Positions 38,186-49,500 of a DNA stretch of 64,000 nt are shown piece after piece. Source of the stretch: Citrobacter youngae. Lineage in GTDB: Bacteria; Pseudomonadota; Gammaproteobacteria; Enterobacterales; Enterobacteriaceae. The position numbers and the translations under genes are program-made. A model generated the notes under the pieces. It searched no databases. It saw nothing but the letters and a program-made list of their open reading frames with translations, and was not told the DNA's origin. The stretch covers positions 1-64,000 of the forward strand of contig NZ_RPOI01000025.1 of NCBI RefSeq assembly GCF_003818115.1, in the 5' to 3' direction. Within the stretch, counting starts at the first letter, position 1; every line of letters begins with the position of its first letter.

Positions 38186-39658
38186 ATGGACAGATTGACC
38201 CCCATCCGCTGTTGGCCTGCCATCATCTCGATTGTTATTACGCTGACCATCTGGTTTGTTATCCCATGTCCAGCAGATGTCACCCCCGAGGCATGGCATC
38301 TGCTGGCGTTATTTATCGGTACTATCGCGGCAATTATTGGTAAAGCGATGCCTATCGGCGCGATTGCGATTGTGGCAATTATGCTGGTAGCCATGACCGG
38401 CGTGACGCATCCCGGTAAACCCACCGCGGCGCTGAGCGATGCGTTAAGTGGTTTCTCCAACCAGCTTATCTGGCTGATCGGCATCTCGATTATGTTGTCG
38501 CAAAGCCTGTTGAAAACGGGGCTGGGCGCGCGTATCGGCTATGGGTTTATTGCTTTGTTTGGCAAAAGAACGTTGGGTATCGCGTGGGCGCTAACGCTGG
38601 CAGAAACGCTGATCGCACCCGTTACGCCAAGCAATACCGCACGCGGCGGCGGTATTATTCACCCAGTGATGCGGGCGATTGCGGAAAGTCTGGGTTCTCA
38701 ACCCGGTGACAAAGAGAACGGTGCTACAGGTCGTTATCTGGCTCTGGTGAACTACAACATTAACCCGATCAGTTCGGCAATGTTTATTACCGCTACCGCC
38801 CCAAACCCGCTTATTGTGAGTTTCTTGACCAAAGGGACGGATGGGGTGCTGAATATGACCTGGGGAATGTGGGCGATTGCGGCGCTTCTTCCTGCCGTTG
38901 TCTCACTGGTCGTGATGCCTATTGTCATCTGGTGGCTCTATCCGCCCGCTATTACACGCACGCCGAATGCGCCAGAGTTTGCCCGGGAAAAGCTGGGGGC
39001 ACTCGGTCCGTTGTCGCTGGCTGAAAAAATCACCCTCGCGGTTTTCGCTTTGCTGCTCTGCCTGTGGGCAGGTGTTCCTGCCATGCTGATGGGCAGTACC
39101 TGGGCCGTTAACCCCACCAGCGCGGCGCTCATTGGCTTGTCTGTTCTGTTAGTGACAGGGGTATTGAGTTGGGACGATATCCTTAAATGCCGCGGTGCAT
39201 GGGATACGATAGTCTGGTTTGCCGCACTGGTTATGATGGCGGATATCCTGAGCAAACTGGGTCTGGTGGGGTGGCTGGCGACGAGTGTTGGTAGCGCAAT
39301 TGACCATCTCGGCGTGCACTGGAGTATCGCCACGCTGCTGCTGATCCTGCTTTATGTCTATTCACACTACTTTTTCGCCAGTACCACTGCACATATCACG
39401 GCCATGTTCGCGGCTTTCTTTGCTGCCGGATTAGGCCTCGGTGCTCCACCGGCGCTGCTCGGTCTGATGCTGGGCTTCTCCTCCTCCTTGATGATGTCGC
39501 TCACGCACTATGGCACGGGTACTGCGCCTATTATCTTTGGTTCGGGCTATGTCACGCTGGCGGAGTGGTGGAAAACGGGGCTGGTGATGAGTGTGGTCAA
39601 CCTGACCATCTGGGGTGTCACGGGGGCCTTCTGGTGGCACTGGCTGGGATACTGGTAA
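38186..39658 (+). CDS. DASS-family sodium/anion symporter (CitT/YbhI-like)
   Basis: A 490-residue inner membrane transporter of the divalent anion:sodium symporter family, with about 11-13 membrane segments. The family motif APVTPSNTARGGGIIHPV is at residues 145-160. A second set of motifs, with HYFFASTTAHITAMF and THYGTGTAP, is in the C-terminal half. Relatives carry citrate, tartrate or succinate. It follows another permease after 112 bases on the same strand, and the two may be co-transcribed. The substrate is unknown. Confidence 0.85.
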   Translation: MDRLTPIRCWPAIISIVITLTIWFVIPCPADVTPEAWHLLALFIGTIAAIIGKAMPIGAIAIVAIMLVAMTGVTHPGKPTAALSDALSGFSNQLIWLIGISIMLSQSLLKTGLGARIGYGFIALFGKRTLGIAWALTLAETLIAPVTPSNTARGGGIIHPVMRAIAESLGSQPGDKENGATGRYLALVNYNINPISSAMFITATAPNPLIVSFLTKGTDGVLNMTWGMWAIAALLPAVVSLVVMPIVIWWLYPPAITRTPNAPEFAREKLGALGPLSLAEKITLAVFALLLCLWAGVPAMLMGSTWAVNPTSAALIGLSVLLVTGVLSWDDILKCRGAWDTIVWFAALVMMADILSKLGLVGWLATSVGSAIDHLGVHWSIATLLLILLYVYSHYFFASTTAHITAMFAAFFAAGLGLGAPPALLGLMLGFSSSLMMSLTHYGTGTAPIIFGSGYVTLAEWWKTGLVMSVVNLTIWGVTGAFWWHWLGYW

Positions 39659-39670
39659 AGCGGGTATAAG

Positions 39671-39692
39671 AAGGGGAGCGATGCTCCCCTTT
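39671..39692. terminator. Bidirectional terminator between the symporter and tpiA
   Basis: AAGGGGAGC and GCTCCCCTT enclose a three-base loop, with T residues on the plus side and on the minus side. It lies between two convergent genes. Confidence 0.8.
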
Positions 39693-39699
39693 TAACAAC

Positions 39700-40467
39700 T
39701 TAGGCCTGTTTAGCGGCTTCTGCTGCTTTAACGATGACTGCGAAGGCGTCTGCTTTCAGAGAAGCACCGCCAACCAGCGCACCGTCGATGTCCGGCTGAG
39801 CGAACAGTTCTGCGGCGTTTGCTGCGTTTACAGAACCGCCGTACTGGATGATAACTTGCTCAGCGATTTTCGCATCAGCTTTAGCAATGTGGTCACGGAT
39901 GAATTTGTGGACTGCCTGAGCCTGAGCAGGCGTTGCAGATTTACCGGTACCGATAGCCCATACAGGTTCGTAAGCGATAACCACGCCTTCGAATGCTGCT
40001 GCGCCCTGAGTTTTCAGCACTGCGTCGATCTGACGTGCACAAACTTCTTCAGTTTTGCCCGCTTCGTTTTCCGCTTCGGTTTCACCGATGCACAGAACCG
40101 GGGTCAGACCCTGTTCTTTCAGCACAGCGAATTTCTTCGCGATCAGCTCGTCAGATTCTTTGTGGTAAGTACGACGCTCAGAGTGACCGATAATGATGTA
40201 CTGCGCGCCGATATCTTTCAGCATTTCAGCAGAAGTTTCACCGGTGAATGCGCCAGACAGGTTCAGGTCAACGTTCTGCGCGCCCAGAATGATGTGGCTA
40301 CCGGCAGCGGCGTGTTTCGCCAGGTCGATATACATTTCCGGCGGAGCGATTGCTACTGCACAGCCAGCAACGCCAGCCAGTTCTTTACGCAGGTTAGCAA
40401 CCAGTTCGTTTACCATGTGGCGGCTGCCGTTCAGTTTCCAGTTACCCATCACTAAAGGATGTCGCAT
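39700..40467 (-). CDS. tpiA: Triose-phosphate isomerase
   Basis: A 255-residue dimeric enzyme that interconverts dihydroxyacetone phosphate and glyceraldehyde 3-phosphate. The catalytic residues are at the E. coli positions: Lys11 (GNWKLNG), His95 (IIGHSERR) and Glu167 ([11 protein letters not shown]). The gene has its own upstream region of about 110 bases. The length equals E. coli TpiA. Confidence 0.98.
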   Translation of the reverse strand: MRHPLVMGNWKLNGSRHMVNELVANLRKELAGVAGCAVAIAPPEMYIDLAKHAAAGSHIILGAQNVDLNLSGAFTGETSAEMLKDIGAQYIIIGHSERRTYHKESDELIAKKFAVLKEQGLTPVLCIGETEAENEAGKTEEVCARQIDAVLKTQGAAAFEGVVIAYEPVWAIGTGKSATPAQAQAVHKFIRDHIAKADAKIAEQVIIQYGGSVNAANAAELFAQPDIDGALVGGASLKADAFAVIVKAAEAAKQA

Positions 40468-40578
40468 TTCATTTCTCCACGCTTGTCAGCGAATTAAGGA
40501 AGATGGCCGCCCGTCAGGGCAGCATGGTCTGTGAAACAGTATAGAGATTCATCCCGTGAAAGGCTTTGCTTTTTGTCA

Positions 40579-41178
40579 TCAATTCGCCTTCTCAAGACTT
40601 TCTGATAGTGCCAGCTTAATCGGTTCAACAGCGAAGGTCAGCCCCTTTTCGCCGTTATCTGCAACAACATAGCGGATTGCGCCTTCCGTTTCGGCGTAAT
40701 AGTGCTTACCTTTGCCGGCAGCGAGCAGTTTTTGCAGCTTTTTCTGACTCTGTTCTTTCGTCAACAGCGGCGCGACGGTGCGAATGACGGCGGTCATGTA
40801 TTCCAGCGCTTTCGCTTTGGCCGCCTTTTGTTCTGGCCCCTGAATCGGCAGCCAGGTTATCTGCATACTTTTGATTTTTAAGGTGCCGCGCTCAAGGGCG
40901 GAGGACGCATACAGGTTTTCATTAATTTTACTGGCCGCGCGGGTGAGATTTGCCCGATCGCGGCTGCTGTCGATGGCACGGAACTCATTCAGAATAAGCT
41001 TCGGATTCTGCGTATTAAAGTTTTCGCGAAACTGGCTAATCGACAGGTCAAAGGTCGGCGCACCCGCCAGTAAATAGGGGGCCGTGGTTGCCGTCGATGG
41101 CTCTTCCGCCAGCGCCGCTGTATTCACGGACATGGCTGAAAACAATAATAAAAACAGTGTAAATCCTTGCTTCATCAA
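40579..41178 (-). CDS. yiiQ: Secreted DUF1454 protein YiiQ
   Basis: A 199-residue protein with a signal peptide (about 1-24, ending ALA). The rest is a predicted periplasmic DUF1454 domain of unknown function. The length and position between tpiA and yiiR match E. coli YiiQ. It is divergent from yiiR. Confidence 0.88.
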   Translation of the reverse strand: MMKQGFTLFLLLFSAMSVNTAALAEEPSTATTAPYLLAGAPTFDLSISQFRENFNTQNPKLILNEFRAIDSSRDRANLTRAASKINENLYASSALERGTLKIKSMQITWLPIQGPEQKAAKAKALEYMTAVIRTVAPLLTKEQSQKKLQKLLAAGKGKHYYAETEGAIRYVVADNGEKGLTFAVEPIKLALSESLEKAN

Positions 41179-41275
41179 TCGTACCTTTCATTCTCACTGC
41201 TCACGATTAAAACGGTAACCGTCGGGCTTGTCAAAAGGGTAAACTGTTCTGGAAGGTAATAATAAAGGAACTTAC

Positions 41276-41704
41276 ATGACCATACAGCAGTGGTTATTCT
41301 CATTTAAAGGGCGCATCGGGCGCCGTGATTTCTGGATTTGGATTGGCCTATGGATCGTCAGCATGCTGGTTCTGTTTTCGCTGGCGAGCAAACAATTACT
41401 CGATATTCAGACCGCGGCTTTTTGTCTGGTGTGTCTGCTATGGCCAACGGCGGCAGTGACGGTAAAACGTCTGCATGACCGGGGGCGCTCCGGAGCGTGG
41501 GCGCTGTTGATGATCCTGGCGTGGATGCTGCTGGCCGGAAATTGGGCGATATTACCCGGCGTCTGGCAATGGGCGGTAGGCCGCTTTGTTCCAACGTTGA
41601 TTCTGGTTGGTATGCTTATCGATCTGGGGGCGTTCATTGGCACCCAGGACGCAAATAAATATGGTAAGGATACGCAGGACGTAAAGTACAGAGCTGACTC
41701 GTAG
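41276..41704 (+). CDS. yiiR: DUF805 inner membrane protein YiiR
   Basis: A 142-residue protein with four hydrophobic segments and the DUF805 family signatures (FKGRIGRRDFW near residue 10 and VKRLHDRGRSG near 63). The function is unknown. It faces fpr tail to tail across a terminator. In E. coli yiiS and uspD follow; both are missing here. Confidence 0.88.
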   Translation: MTIQQWLFSFKGRIGRRDFWIWIGLWIVSMLVLFSLASKQLLDIQTAAFCLVCLLWPTAAVTVKRLHDRGRSGAWALLMILAWMLLAGNWAILPGVWQWAVGRFVPTLILVGMLIDLGAFIGTQDANKYGKDTQDVKYRADS

Positions 41705-41721
41705 GCCGCGCCATCCGGCAA

Positions 41722-41746
41722 AATGCCCGGGTGTTTACCGGGCATT
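41722..41746. terminator. Terminator between convergent yiiR and fpr
   Basis: AATGCCCGG and CCGGGCATT form a nine-base stem with a seven-base loop in the 51-base gap between the genes. Confidence 0.75.
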
Positions 41747-41755
41747 GAAACGTTC

Positions 41756-42502
41756 TTACCAGTAGTGCTCTGCGGTCATATGGCCCGGTCGACGGCGCAG
41801 GTGTTTGGTCATTTGCCGGGTCTCTTTCAGCAACTGCTGCGTGTCGCGTACCATTTGCGGGTTACCACAGAGCATCACATGACTGGTTGCTGTATCCATG
41901 GGTAGCCCAACAGCAGCTTCCAGCGCGCCGCTCTCAATCAACGCCGGAACTCGCCCGGTTAATGAACCTGCGGCGGTTTCACGGCTCACAACCGTCTGGA
42001 TACGTAATTTACCTTCGTAGCGTTTTTCCAGGTCCTGCATTAACGGCAGATAGCTTAAATCGGCGGCATAGCGGGCGGCATGGACCAGCACCAGATTTTT
42101 AAAACGGTCCAGATCTTTGCCCAACTGCAGAATCGATAAATATGGGCCGATAGCGGTACCGGTTGCCAGCATCCATAGCGTGTCACAATCGGGGACTTCA
42201 TCCAGCACGAAGAAACCGGCAGCTTCACTCACCACCTGGACTTCGTCGCCAGGTTTCAGTGCGGCCAGACGGGGGCTGAGTTTTCCGTCAGGAACCGTCA
42301 CCAGATAGAACTCTAAATCGGGGTTATCAGGCGCATTCACGTAGGAATAGGCACGCTGGACGCGCTCGCCGTCGATTTCGAGGCCGAGTTTGGTAAACTG
42401 ACCTGCGGTGAAGGGAAGAACCGGAGCTCGCACGGTCAAACTAAATAAGGCATCGGTCCAGTTCTGTACCTTCGTGACTTTGCCTGTTACCCAATCTGCC
42501 AT
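41756..42502 (-). CDS. fpr: Ferredoxin/flavodoxin-NADP+ reductase
   Basis: A 248-residue FAD enzyme that moves electrons from NADPH to flavodoxin or ferredoxin, serving radical enzymes and oxidative stress defence. The FAD motif RAYSYVNAP and the NADP-binding GTAIGPYLSIL motif are present, and the protein ends in Tyr-Trp as is typical. The length equals E. coli Fpr, a SoxRS target there. It is followed in the minus direction by yiiR's convergent terminator. Confidence 0.97.
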   Translation of the reverse strand: MADWVTGKVTKVQNWTDALFSLTVRAPVLPFTAGQFTKLGLEIDGERVQRAYSYVNAPDNPDLEFYLVTVPDGKLSPRLAALKPGDEVQVVSEAAGFFVLDEVPDCDTLWMLATGTAIGPYLSILQLGKDLDRFKNLVLVHAARYAADLSYLPLMQDLEKRYEGKLRIQTVVSRETAAGSLTGRVPALIESGALEAAVGLPMDTATSHVMLCGNPQMVRDTQQLLKETRQMTKHLRRRPGHMTAEHYW

Positions 42503-42597
42503 GGTTTTCTCCTGTCTGCTGTGATTGCCTTATCTTCGTTCGTTGCACGAAAGATTTCCAGCCCAGATGGGCTGGAAGGCTCTATTGATCAAATCAA

Positions 42598-43608
42598 TTA
42601 CAGGATATGCGTCTGTACATCCGGATCTTTGCGATCGAGGTAGTGGATGGACTGAATACGACGGATCGTACGTGATTTCCCACGGATCAGCAGTGTTTCG
42701 GTGGTGGCAATATTACCTTTGCGGCTAATCCCTTCCAGCAGATCGCCTTTGGTTATCCCGGTCGCGGAGAAAATAACGTTGTCGCTGCGGGCCATTTCAT
42801 CCAGACGCAGCGCTTTACCTGCCTCAATACCCATCGCGGCGCAGCGAGCCAGCTCCTGTTCGCCGATACGACGGTTCTCTTCGCTGTCGCCTTTGACGTC
42901 ATGACGCGCCAGCAAACGACCCTGCATGTCGCCGTCCAGCGCGCGGATCACAGCTGCGGAAACCACACCTTCCGGCGCGCCACCAATGCCGTACAGCACG
43001 TCAACTTCACTGTCTGGCATGCAGGTCAGAATGGAGGCCGCCACGTCGCCGTCTGGAATAGCGAAGACGCGCACGCCCATTTTTTGCATTTCGGCGATCG
43101 TTTCATCATGGCGTGGTTTGGCCAGAATGGTTACGGTCAGTTCGCTGAGCGGTTTATTGAGTGCAGCGGCAACGTTATGCAGGTTGGCTTCCAGCGACAG
43201 GTTCAGGTCGATGGACCCTTTTGCGCCTGGGCCGACAATCAGCTTTTCCATGTACATATCCGGCGCGTTCAGGAAGCAGCCTTTATCGCCAACGGCCAGT
43301 ACGGCCAGCGCGTTGGCCTGACCCATGGCCGTCATGCGTGTGCCTTCGATAGGATCGACGGCGATGTCGACCGCATCACCAAGACCGGTCCCGACTTTTT
43401 CACCGATAAACAGCATCGGCGCTTCATCAATCTCACCCTCGCCAATCACGATGGTGCCGTCGATGTTGACCTGGTTGAGCATAATACGCATGGCGTTCAC
43501 CGCCGCGCCGTCAGCGGTATTTTTATCGCCGCGGCCCAGCCATTTATAGCCAGCCAGCGCGGCCGCTTCGGTCACGCGTGAAAATTCAATGGCAAGTTCT
43601 CGTCTCAT
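42598..43608 (-). CDS. glpX: Class II fructose-1,6-bisphosphatase
   Basis: A 336-residue Mn-dependent phosphatase that turns fructose 1,6-bisphosphate into fructose 6-phosphate in gluconeogenesis. It belongs to the lithium-sensitive phosphatase superfamily, with the metal-binding GEGEIDEAPM and DPIEGT motifs. It is the last gene of glpFKX, here 135 bases after glpK with a REP hairpin in between. The length equals E. coli GlpX. Confidence 0.97.
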   Translation of the reverse strand: MRRELAIEFSRVTEAAALAGYKWLGRGDKNTADGAAVNAMRIMLNQVNIDGTIVIGEGEIDEAPMLFIGEKVGTGLGDAVDIAVDPIEGTRMTAMGQANALAVLAVGDKGCFLNAPDMYMEKLIVGPGAKGSIDLNLSLEANLHNVAAALNKPLSELTVTILAKPRHDETIAEMQKMGVRVFAIPDGDVAASILTCMPDSEVDVLYGIGGAPEGVVSAAVIRALDGDMQGRLLARHDVKGDSEENRRIGEQELARCAAMGIEAGKALRLDEMARSDNVIFSATGITKGDLLEGISRKGNIATTETLLIRGKSRTIRRIQSIHYLDRKDPDVQTHIL

Positions 43609-43703
43609 TGCAAACTCGTAGCTGAAAGGAATGGCGCGAAGTGTAGCACAGGGGAGGGGACGAGATTATTGATGTGTGTGCGGGGTTGCCCCCGCACGAA
43701 GAG

Positions 43704-43737
43704 ATTGCCGGATAAGCCAAAGTTGCTATCCGGCAAT
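43704..43737. repeat. REP-like hairpin between glpK and glpX
   Basis: ATTGCCGGATA and TATCCGGCAAT form an 11-base perfect stem in the glpK-glpX gap. It may protect the upstream glpFK mRNA end. Confidence 0.8.
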
Positions 43738-43743
43738 GACGTA

Positions 43744-45273
<1,530 letters not shown>

Positions 45274-46119
45274 TTACAGCGAAGCTTTTTGTTGAGTGTT
45301 AGCCGCCGCGTCTTTTTCTTCAATCGCGCAGACATCGCACGGTAAATGGCGACCAATCAGTTTGCGATATGCCCATGCGCCCAAAATCGCGCCGGTAATT
45401 GGGCCAAACACCGGAACCAGGAAGTAAGGGATATCACGACCACCCGTGAAGGCAATCTCACCCCATCCGGCCATCCAGGCGAAGAGTTTCGGTCCGAAGT
45501 CACGTGCCGGGTTCATCGCAAAACCGGTCAGTGGGCCCATGGATGCACCAATAACGGCAATCAGTAAGCCGATCAGCAGCGGTGCCAGTGGACCACGCGG
45601 TACACCATTACCATCATCGGTCAGTGCCAGAATCAGCCCCATTAGAATAGCGGTAATGACCATTTCAACCGCGAAGGCCTGCACAAAATTGATATGCGGG
45701 TTTGGATAGGTGGAGAAAGTACCTGCCAGATTGAGGCTTTCTACACTACCGCGCACGATATGGTTCGTTTGTTCGAAATCGATGAAAAGATTGTAATAAA
45801 GCCCGTAAACCAGTGCCGCTGCGCAAAAGGCGCCGGCAATTTGCGAAATAATAAAAGGAACGACTTTGCGTTTGTCAAAACACGCAAACAGCCATAGTGC
45901 GATTGTGACTGCTGGATTCAGGTGTGCGCCAGAAACGCCTGCGGTCAGATAGATAGCCATGGCTACCCCCAGACCCCAGATGATACTGATTTCCCACTGA
46001 CCAAAAGTAGCCCCGGCCACTTTGAGTGCAGCGACACAACCCACACCGAAGAAAATCAACAACCCGGTACCGAGGAATTCAGCAATGCACTGGCCTTTCA
46101 AGGTTGATGTTTGACTCAT
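45274..46119 (-). CDS. glpF: Glycerol facilitator (aquaglyceroporin)
   Basis: A 281-residue inner membrane channel for glycerol and water. The two channel motifs are HLNPAVTIA and MNPARDFG (NPA boxes), and six membrane segments are visible. It is the first gene of the operon, and the long region upstream carries its promoter. The length equals E. coli GlpF. Confidence 0.98.
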   Translation of the reverse strand: MSQTSTLKGQCIAEFLGTGLLIFFGVGCVAALKVAGATFGQWEISIIWGLGVAMAIYLTAGVSGAHLNPAVTIALWLFACFDKRKVVPFIISQIAGAFCAAALVYGLYYNLFIDFEQTNHIVRGSVESLNLAGTFSTYPNPHINFVQAFAVEMVITAILMGLILALTDDGNGVPRGPLAPLLIGLLIAVIGASMGPLTGFAMNPARDFGPKLFAWMAGWGEIAFTGGRDIPYFLVPVFGPITGAILGAWAYRKLIGRHLPCDVCAIEEKDAAANTQQKASL

Positions 46120-46790
<671 letters not shown>

Positions 46791-46791
<1 letters not shown>

Positions 46792-46917
46792 TTACGCTTC
46801 ATCTTTCGTGCCGTAGCTGCGTTGGCTGCGCTCAGTTACCCCAGTCACGTAGTTTACTACGCTCCTGGGGATACCTTCGTTTGCCGCCTTGCTACAACAC
46901 GAAATCTATTGCGTAAT
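46791..46917. repeat. ERIC element (intergenic repeat unit), 127 bp
   Basis: The segment begins ATTACGC and ends GCGTAAT, and its core has CTCAGTTACCCCAGTCACG and CTACGCTCCTGGGGATACC, the arms recognised by the classic ERIC typing primers. The span between the outer inverted repeats is exactly 127 bases, the canonical size. It starts at the last base of the zapB stop codon, so it follows that gene directly. Confidence 0.9.
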
Positions 46918-46926
46918 CGTTCCTGT

Positions 46927-46960
46927 GTAGGCCGGATAAGGCGTAAGCCGTCATCCGGCA
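46927..46960. repeat. REP element after the ERIC copy
   Basis: A REP palindrome (GTAGGCCGGATAAGG ... CATCCGGCA) lies ten bases after the ERIC element and before the convergent SDR gene. Confidence 0.85.
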
Positions 46961-46993
46961 ATACAATCGTTTTACCGCAACACAACGTTAATT

Positions 46994-47737
46994 TCAGGCA
47001 TTCAAACCCCCATCTACGTCCAGACCGGTGCCGGAAATCTGCCCAGCCGCTGGGCTTGCCAGAAACGTCACCGCCGCTGCAACATCCTCCGGTGTTCCAT
47101 AATGCCCTGTAGCAATAAGCTGCCGTTGGGATTCTGCCTGCTCGCCATCTGCCGGGTTCATATCACTGTCCGTTGGGCCGGGATGGACAAGATTAACGGT
47201 AATACCCCGTGGGCCGAGATCGCGAGCCAGGCCACGGGTTAGCGAGTTGAGCGCTGATTTAGTCATCGCGTAGACGGCAATCCCCGGCTGGGCGACGCGG
47301 TTGGCAAGACAACTGCCAATATTGATGATTCGCCCACCTTCAGGGAGATGCGGCAGCGCGGCCTGTATGGCAACTACCACGCCACGGATATTCACGTTAA
47401 TCAATGCGTCGATGTCCTCCAGTGACAGCGACTCCAGCGGGCCGCCGCGTGCGATCCCTGCGTTGTTGACCAGAATATCCAGTCCTCCGAGTGACTGTAC
47501 CGTGCGGTGTACGGCGTTCTGAATCGCCTGAGCGTCTGCACTGTTTGCCTGAATGGCCTCACCATGGCGGCCAAGCGCTGTAATTTCATCGGCAACGGCC
47601 TGGGCTTTCTCCGCAGATTTTTCATAGGTTATAACAACATCAGCACCGGCTTTCGCCAGCGACAGTGCAATGGCGCGCCCTAATCCACGACTGGCTCCGG
47701 TGACCAGCGCTTTTTTACCTGTCAGATCGATATGCAT
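46994..47737 (-). CDS. SDR-family oxidoreductase
   Basis: A 247-residue short-chain dehydrogenase/reductase. It has the NAD(P)-binding TGASRGLGRA motif near residue 13, NNAG near 91, the catalytic serine in NIGS, and YAMTK as the YxxxK pair. The closest remembered relatives are BdcA-like and 3-oxoacyl reductase-like proteins; the substrate is unknown. GAGGT before the ATG at 47737 sets the start, so the longer frame from 47839 is rejected. It sits between zapB and rraA, which are adjacent in E. coli. Confidence 0.85.
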   Translation of the reverse strand: MHIDLTGKKALVTGASRGLGRAIALSLAKAGADVVITYEKSAEKAQAVADEITALGRHGEAIQANSADAQAIQNAVHRTVQSLGGLDILVNNAGIARGGPLESLSLEDIDALINVNIRGVVVAIQAALPHLPEGGRIINIGSCLANRVAQPGIAVYAMTKSALNSLTRGLARDLGPRGITVNLVHPGPTDSDMNPADGEQAESQRQLIATGHYGTPEDVAAAVTFLASPAAGQISGTGLDVDGGLNA

Positions 47738-47925
47738 GATGACCTCGTGATGAGAGTGATGAGATTCATCATTAGGTATAGAGAGAGTTTTTTCTTCGTC
47801 AATGCGCAGGATAGGGGAATCGAAAGGGGAAAGTGGCAAAAAGAGGCTCTGGAGATTTCCAGAAGCGAAAAAAAGCCAGTCAGTTGTTTAACCGACTGGC
47901 ATCACACCAAATTGCGGTGTTTTCT

Positions 47926-48411
47926 TTACTCGATATCGAGCGGGTCTTCGGAGAGGATTATCCCGGTGTTGTCGGCGTACAGGTGGTCGCCAGAGAAGAA
48001 CGTTACGCCGCCAAAGTTGACGCGCACATCGCTTTCCCCGATACCTTCTCCTGAAGCACCGACCGGAATGGCGGCAATCGCCTGAATGCCGATATCCAGT
48101 TCTTCCAGATCGTCTACCTGACGGACTGAGCCGTAGATGACCAGACCTTCCCATTCATTCTGTACGGCCAGTCGAGCCAGTTCGGCATCGACCAGCGCAC
48201 GACGGACAGAACCGCCGCCATCGACCAGCAGAATGCGACCACGGCCATTTTGTTCGAGCAGATCGTACAGCAACCCGTTGTCCTCGAAACATTTTACCGT
48301 GATGATTTGTCCGCCAAACGACGACCGTCCTCCAAAGTTAGAGAACAGTGGTTCCACGACGTTGACATCTTCCTGATAGATGTCACAAAGCTCGGATGTA
48401 TCGTATTTCAT
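47926..48411 (-). CDS. rraA: Ribonuclease E inhibitor RraA
   Basis: A 161-residue trimeric protein that binds RNase E and slows RNA turnover; it was formerly called menG. The sequence from [15 protein letters not shown] through the GGGSVRRAL and [13 protein letters not shown] motifs fits the family closely. Length equals the E. coli protein. It follows menA on the same strand but has a 92-base upstream region with its own promoter in E. coli. Confidence 0.95.
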   Translation of the reverse strand: MKYDTSELCDIYQEDVNVVEPLFSNFGGRSSFGGQIITVKCFEDNGLLYDLLEQNGRGRILLVDGGGSVRRALVDAELARLAVQNEWEGLVIYGSVRQVDDLEELDIGIQAIAAIPVGASGEGIGESDVRVNFGGVTFFSGDHLYADNTGIILSEDPLDIE

Positions 48412-48503
48412 AGGCTCAACGTTCAGTTGCTGCGAGAATTTTTAGTATATCGCGCTATGTATACTGTTGGCAAAATCATCAATTGTTAATTGATATTTGT
48501 CAG

Positions 48504-49433
48504 TTAAAGAGACCACTGACTTAAGAAAATTCCAACGACAAACAGCAGGTTAGTTAACAATGCCGCTTTTACGGTGCGTTCCAGCATCGGGCGCATTGCC
48601 GCAGGATCCATCTCACGCATCACGTACCGCGCCTGTTTAATCAGCAGCGGAGCGGCGAGGATAAACAGCCATCCCCACAGGCTTTGCAGCGAAAACAGGT
48701 TAAACAGCGCCAGGCAGACTAGTGTCCCCATCAGCAGGCAGGCGTGGTAGCGGCGGGCATTGACGGCGCCTAAACGCACCACCAGCGTATTCTTGCCGTT
48801 CTCTCTGTCGCTGTTGATATCGCGCAGATTGTTGACGTTGAGCACGGCTGTTGCCAGCAGGCCGCAGGCGGTAGCAGGCAGAATGAGCGCCGGAATCAAC
48901 GTATGCGCCTGCAGATACCAGCTTCCCATCACGCTCAGCCAGCCGAAGAACACCAGCACGGAAATATCACCGAGGCCGATGTAGCCGTAAGGGCGATTGC
49001 CTACGGTGTAAGTGATCGCGGCGATAATCGACAGGCCGCCGAGAATCAGGAAGCCGACAAAATCCGCCAGCGTGTGACAGGCCACCGCCACCAGCGCCAG
49101 ACCGGACAGGCAGATTAAGACCACGGTGACAATCAGCGCACGCTTCATCTCCTGCTGGGTAATAACGCCTTTTTGCATGCCACGCAGCGGTCCGATGCGG
49201 TCGGGCTTGTCGCTGCCTTTGACGGCATCGCCATAGTCGTTCGCGAGATTGGACAGGATTTGCAGCAGTCCTGCAGTAATCAATGCCAGCAGAGCGACCA
49301 GCGGATCAAAGAACCCTTGCCACCATGCTAATGCCGTACCGACGATGATCGCCGCGAAGGCGAGCGGTAAGGTCTTAGGTCGTAAACTTTCCAGCCAGGC
49401 TTGTGAGCGGCTAATTTGTTGTTGTTCAGTCAT
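48504..49433 (-). CDS. menA: 1,4-dihydroxy-2-naphthoate polyprenyltransferase
   Basis: A 309-residue UbiA-family membrane enzyme that attaches the octaprenyl tail to 1,4-dihydroxy-2-naphthoate in menaquinone synthesis. The first aspartate-rich motif NDYGDAVKG (near residues 67-75) and the second NNLRDINSDRENGK are present, with eight or nine membrane segments. A start at 49433 gives MTEQQQISR as in E. coli; an ATG 12 bases upstream is ignored. Confidence 0.96.
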   Translation of the reverse strand: MTEQQQISRSQAWLESLRPKTLPLAFAAIIVGTALAWWQGFFDPLVALLALITAGLLQILSNLANDYGDAVKGSDKPDRIGPLRGMQKGVITQQEMKRALIVTVVLICLSGLALVAVACHTLADFVGFLILGGLSIIAAITYTVGNRPYGYIGLGDISVLVFFGWLSVMGSWYLQAHTLIPALILPATACGLLATAVLNVNNLRDINSDRENGKNTLVVRLGAVNARRYHACLLMGTLVCLALFNLFSLQSLWGWLFILAAPLLIKQARYVMREMDPAAMRPMLERTVKAALLTNLLFVVGIFLSQWSL

Positions 49434-49450
49434 ATTTAGCGCCAATAAAA

Positions 49451-49471
49451 ATGGGGCTTTATCAGCCCCAT
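49451..49471 (-). terminator. Rho-independent terminator of hslVU
   Basis: ATGGGGCT and AGCCCCAT enclose a five-base loop; on the minus strand the stem is followed by five T residues. It lies between hslU and menA. Confidence 0.85.
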
Positions 49472-49500
49472 CAACAGTGATGAAAATGCATTGAACGCGA

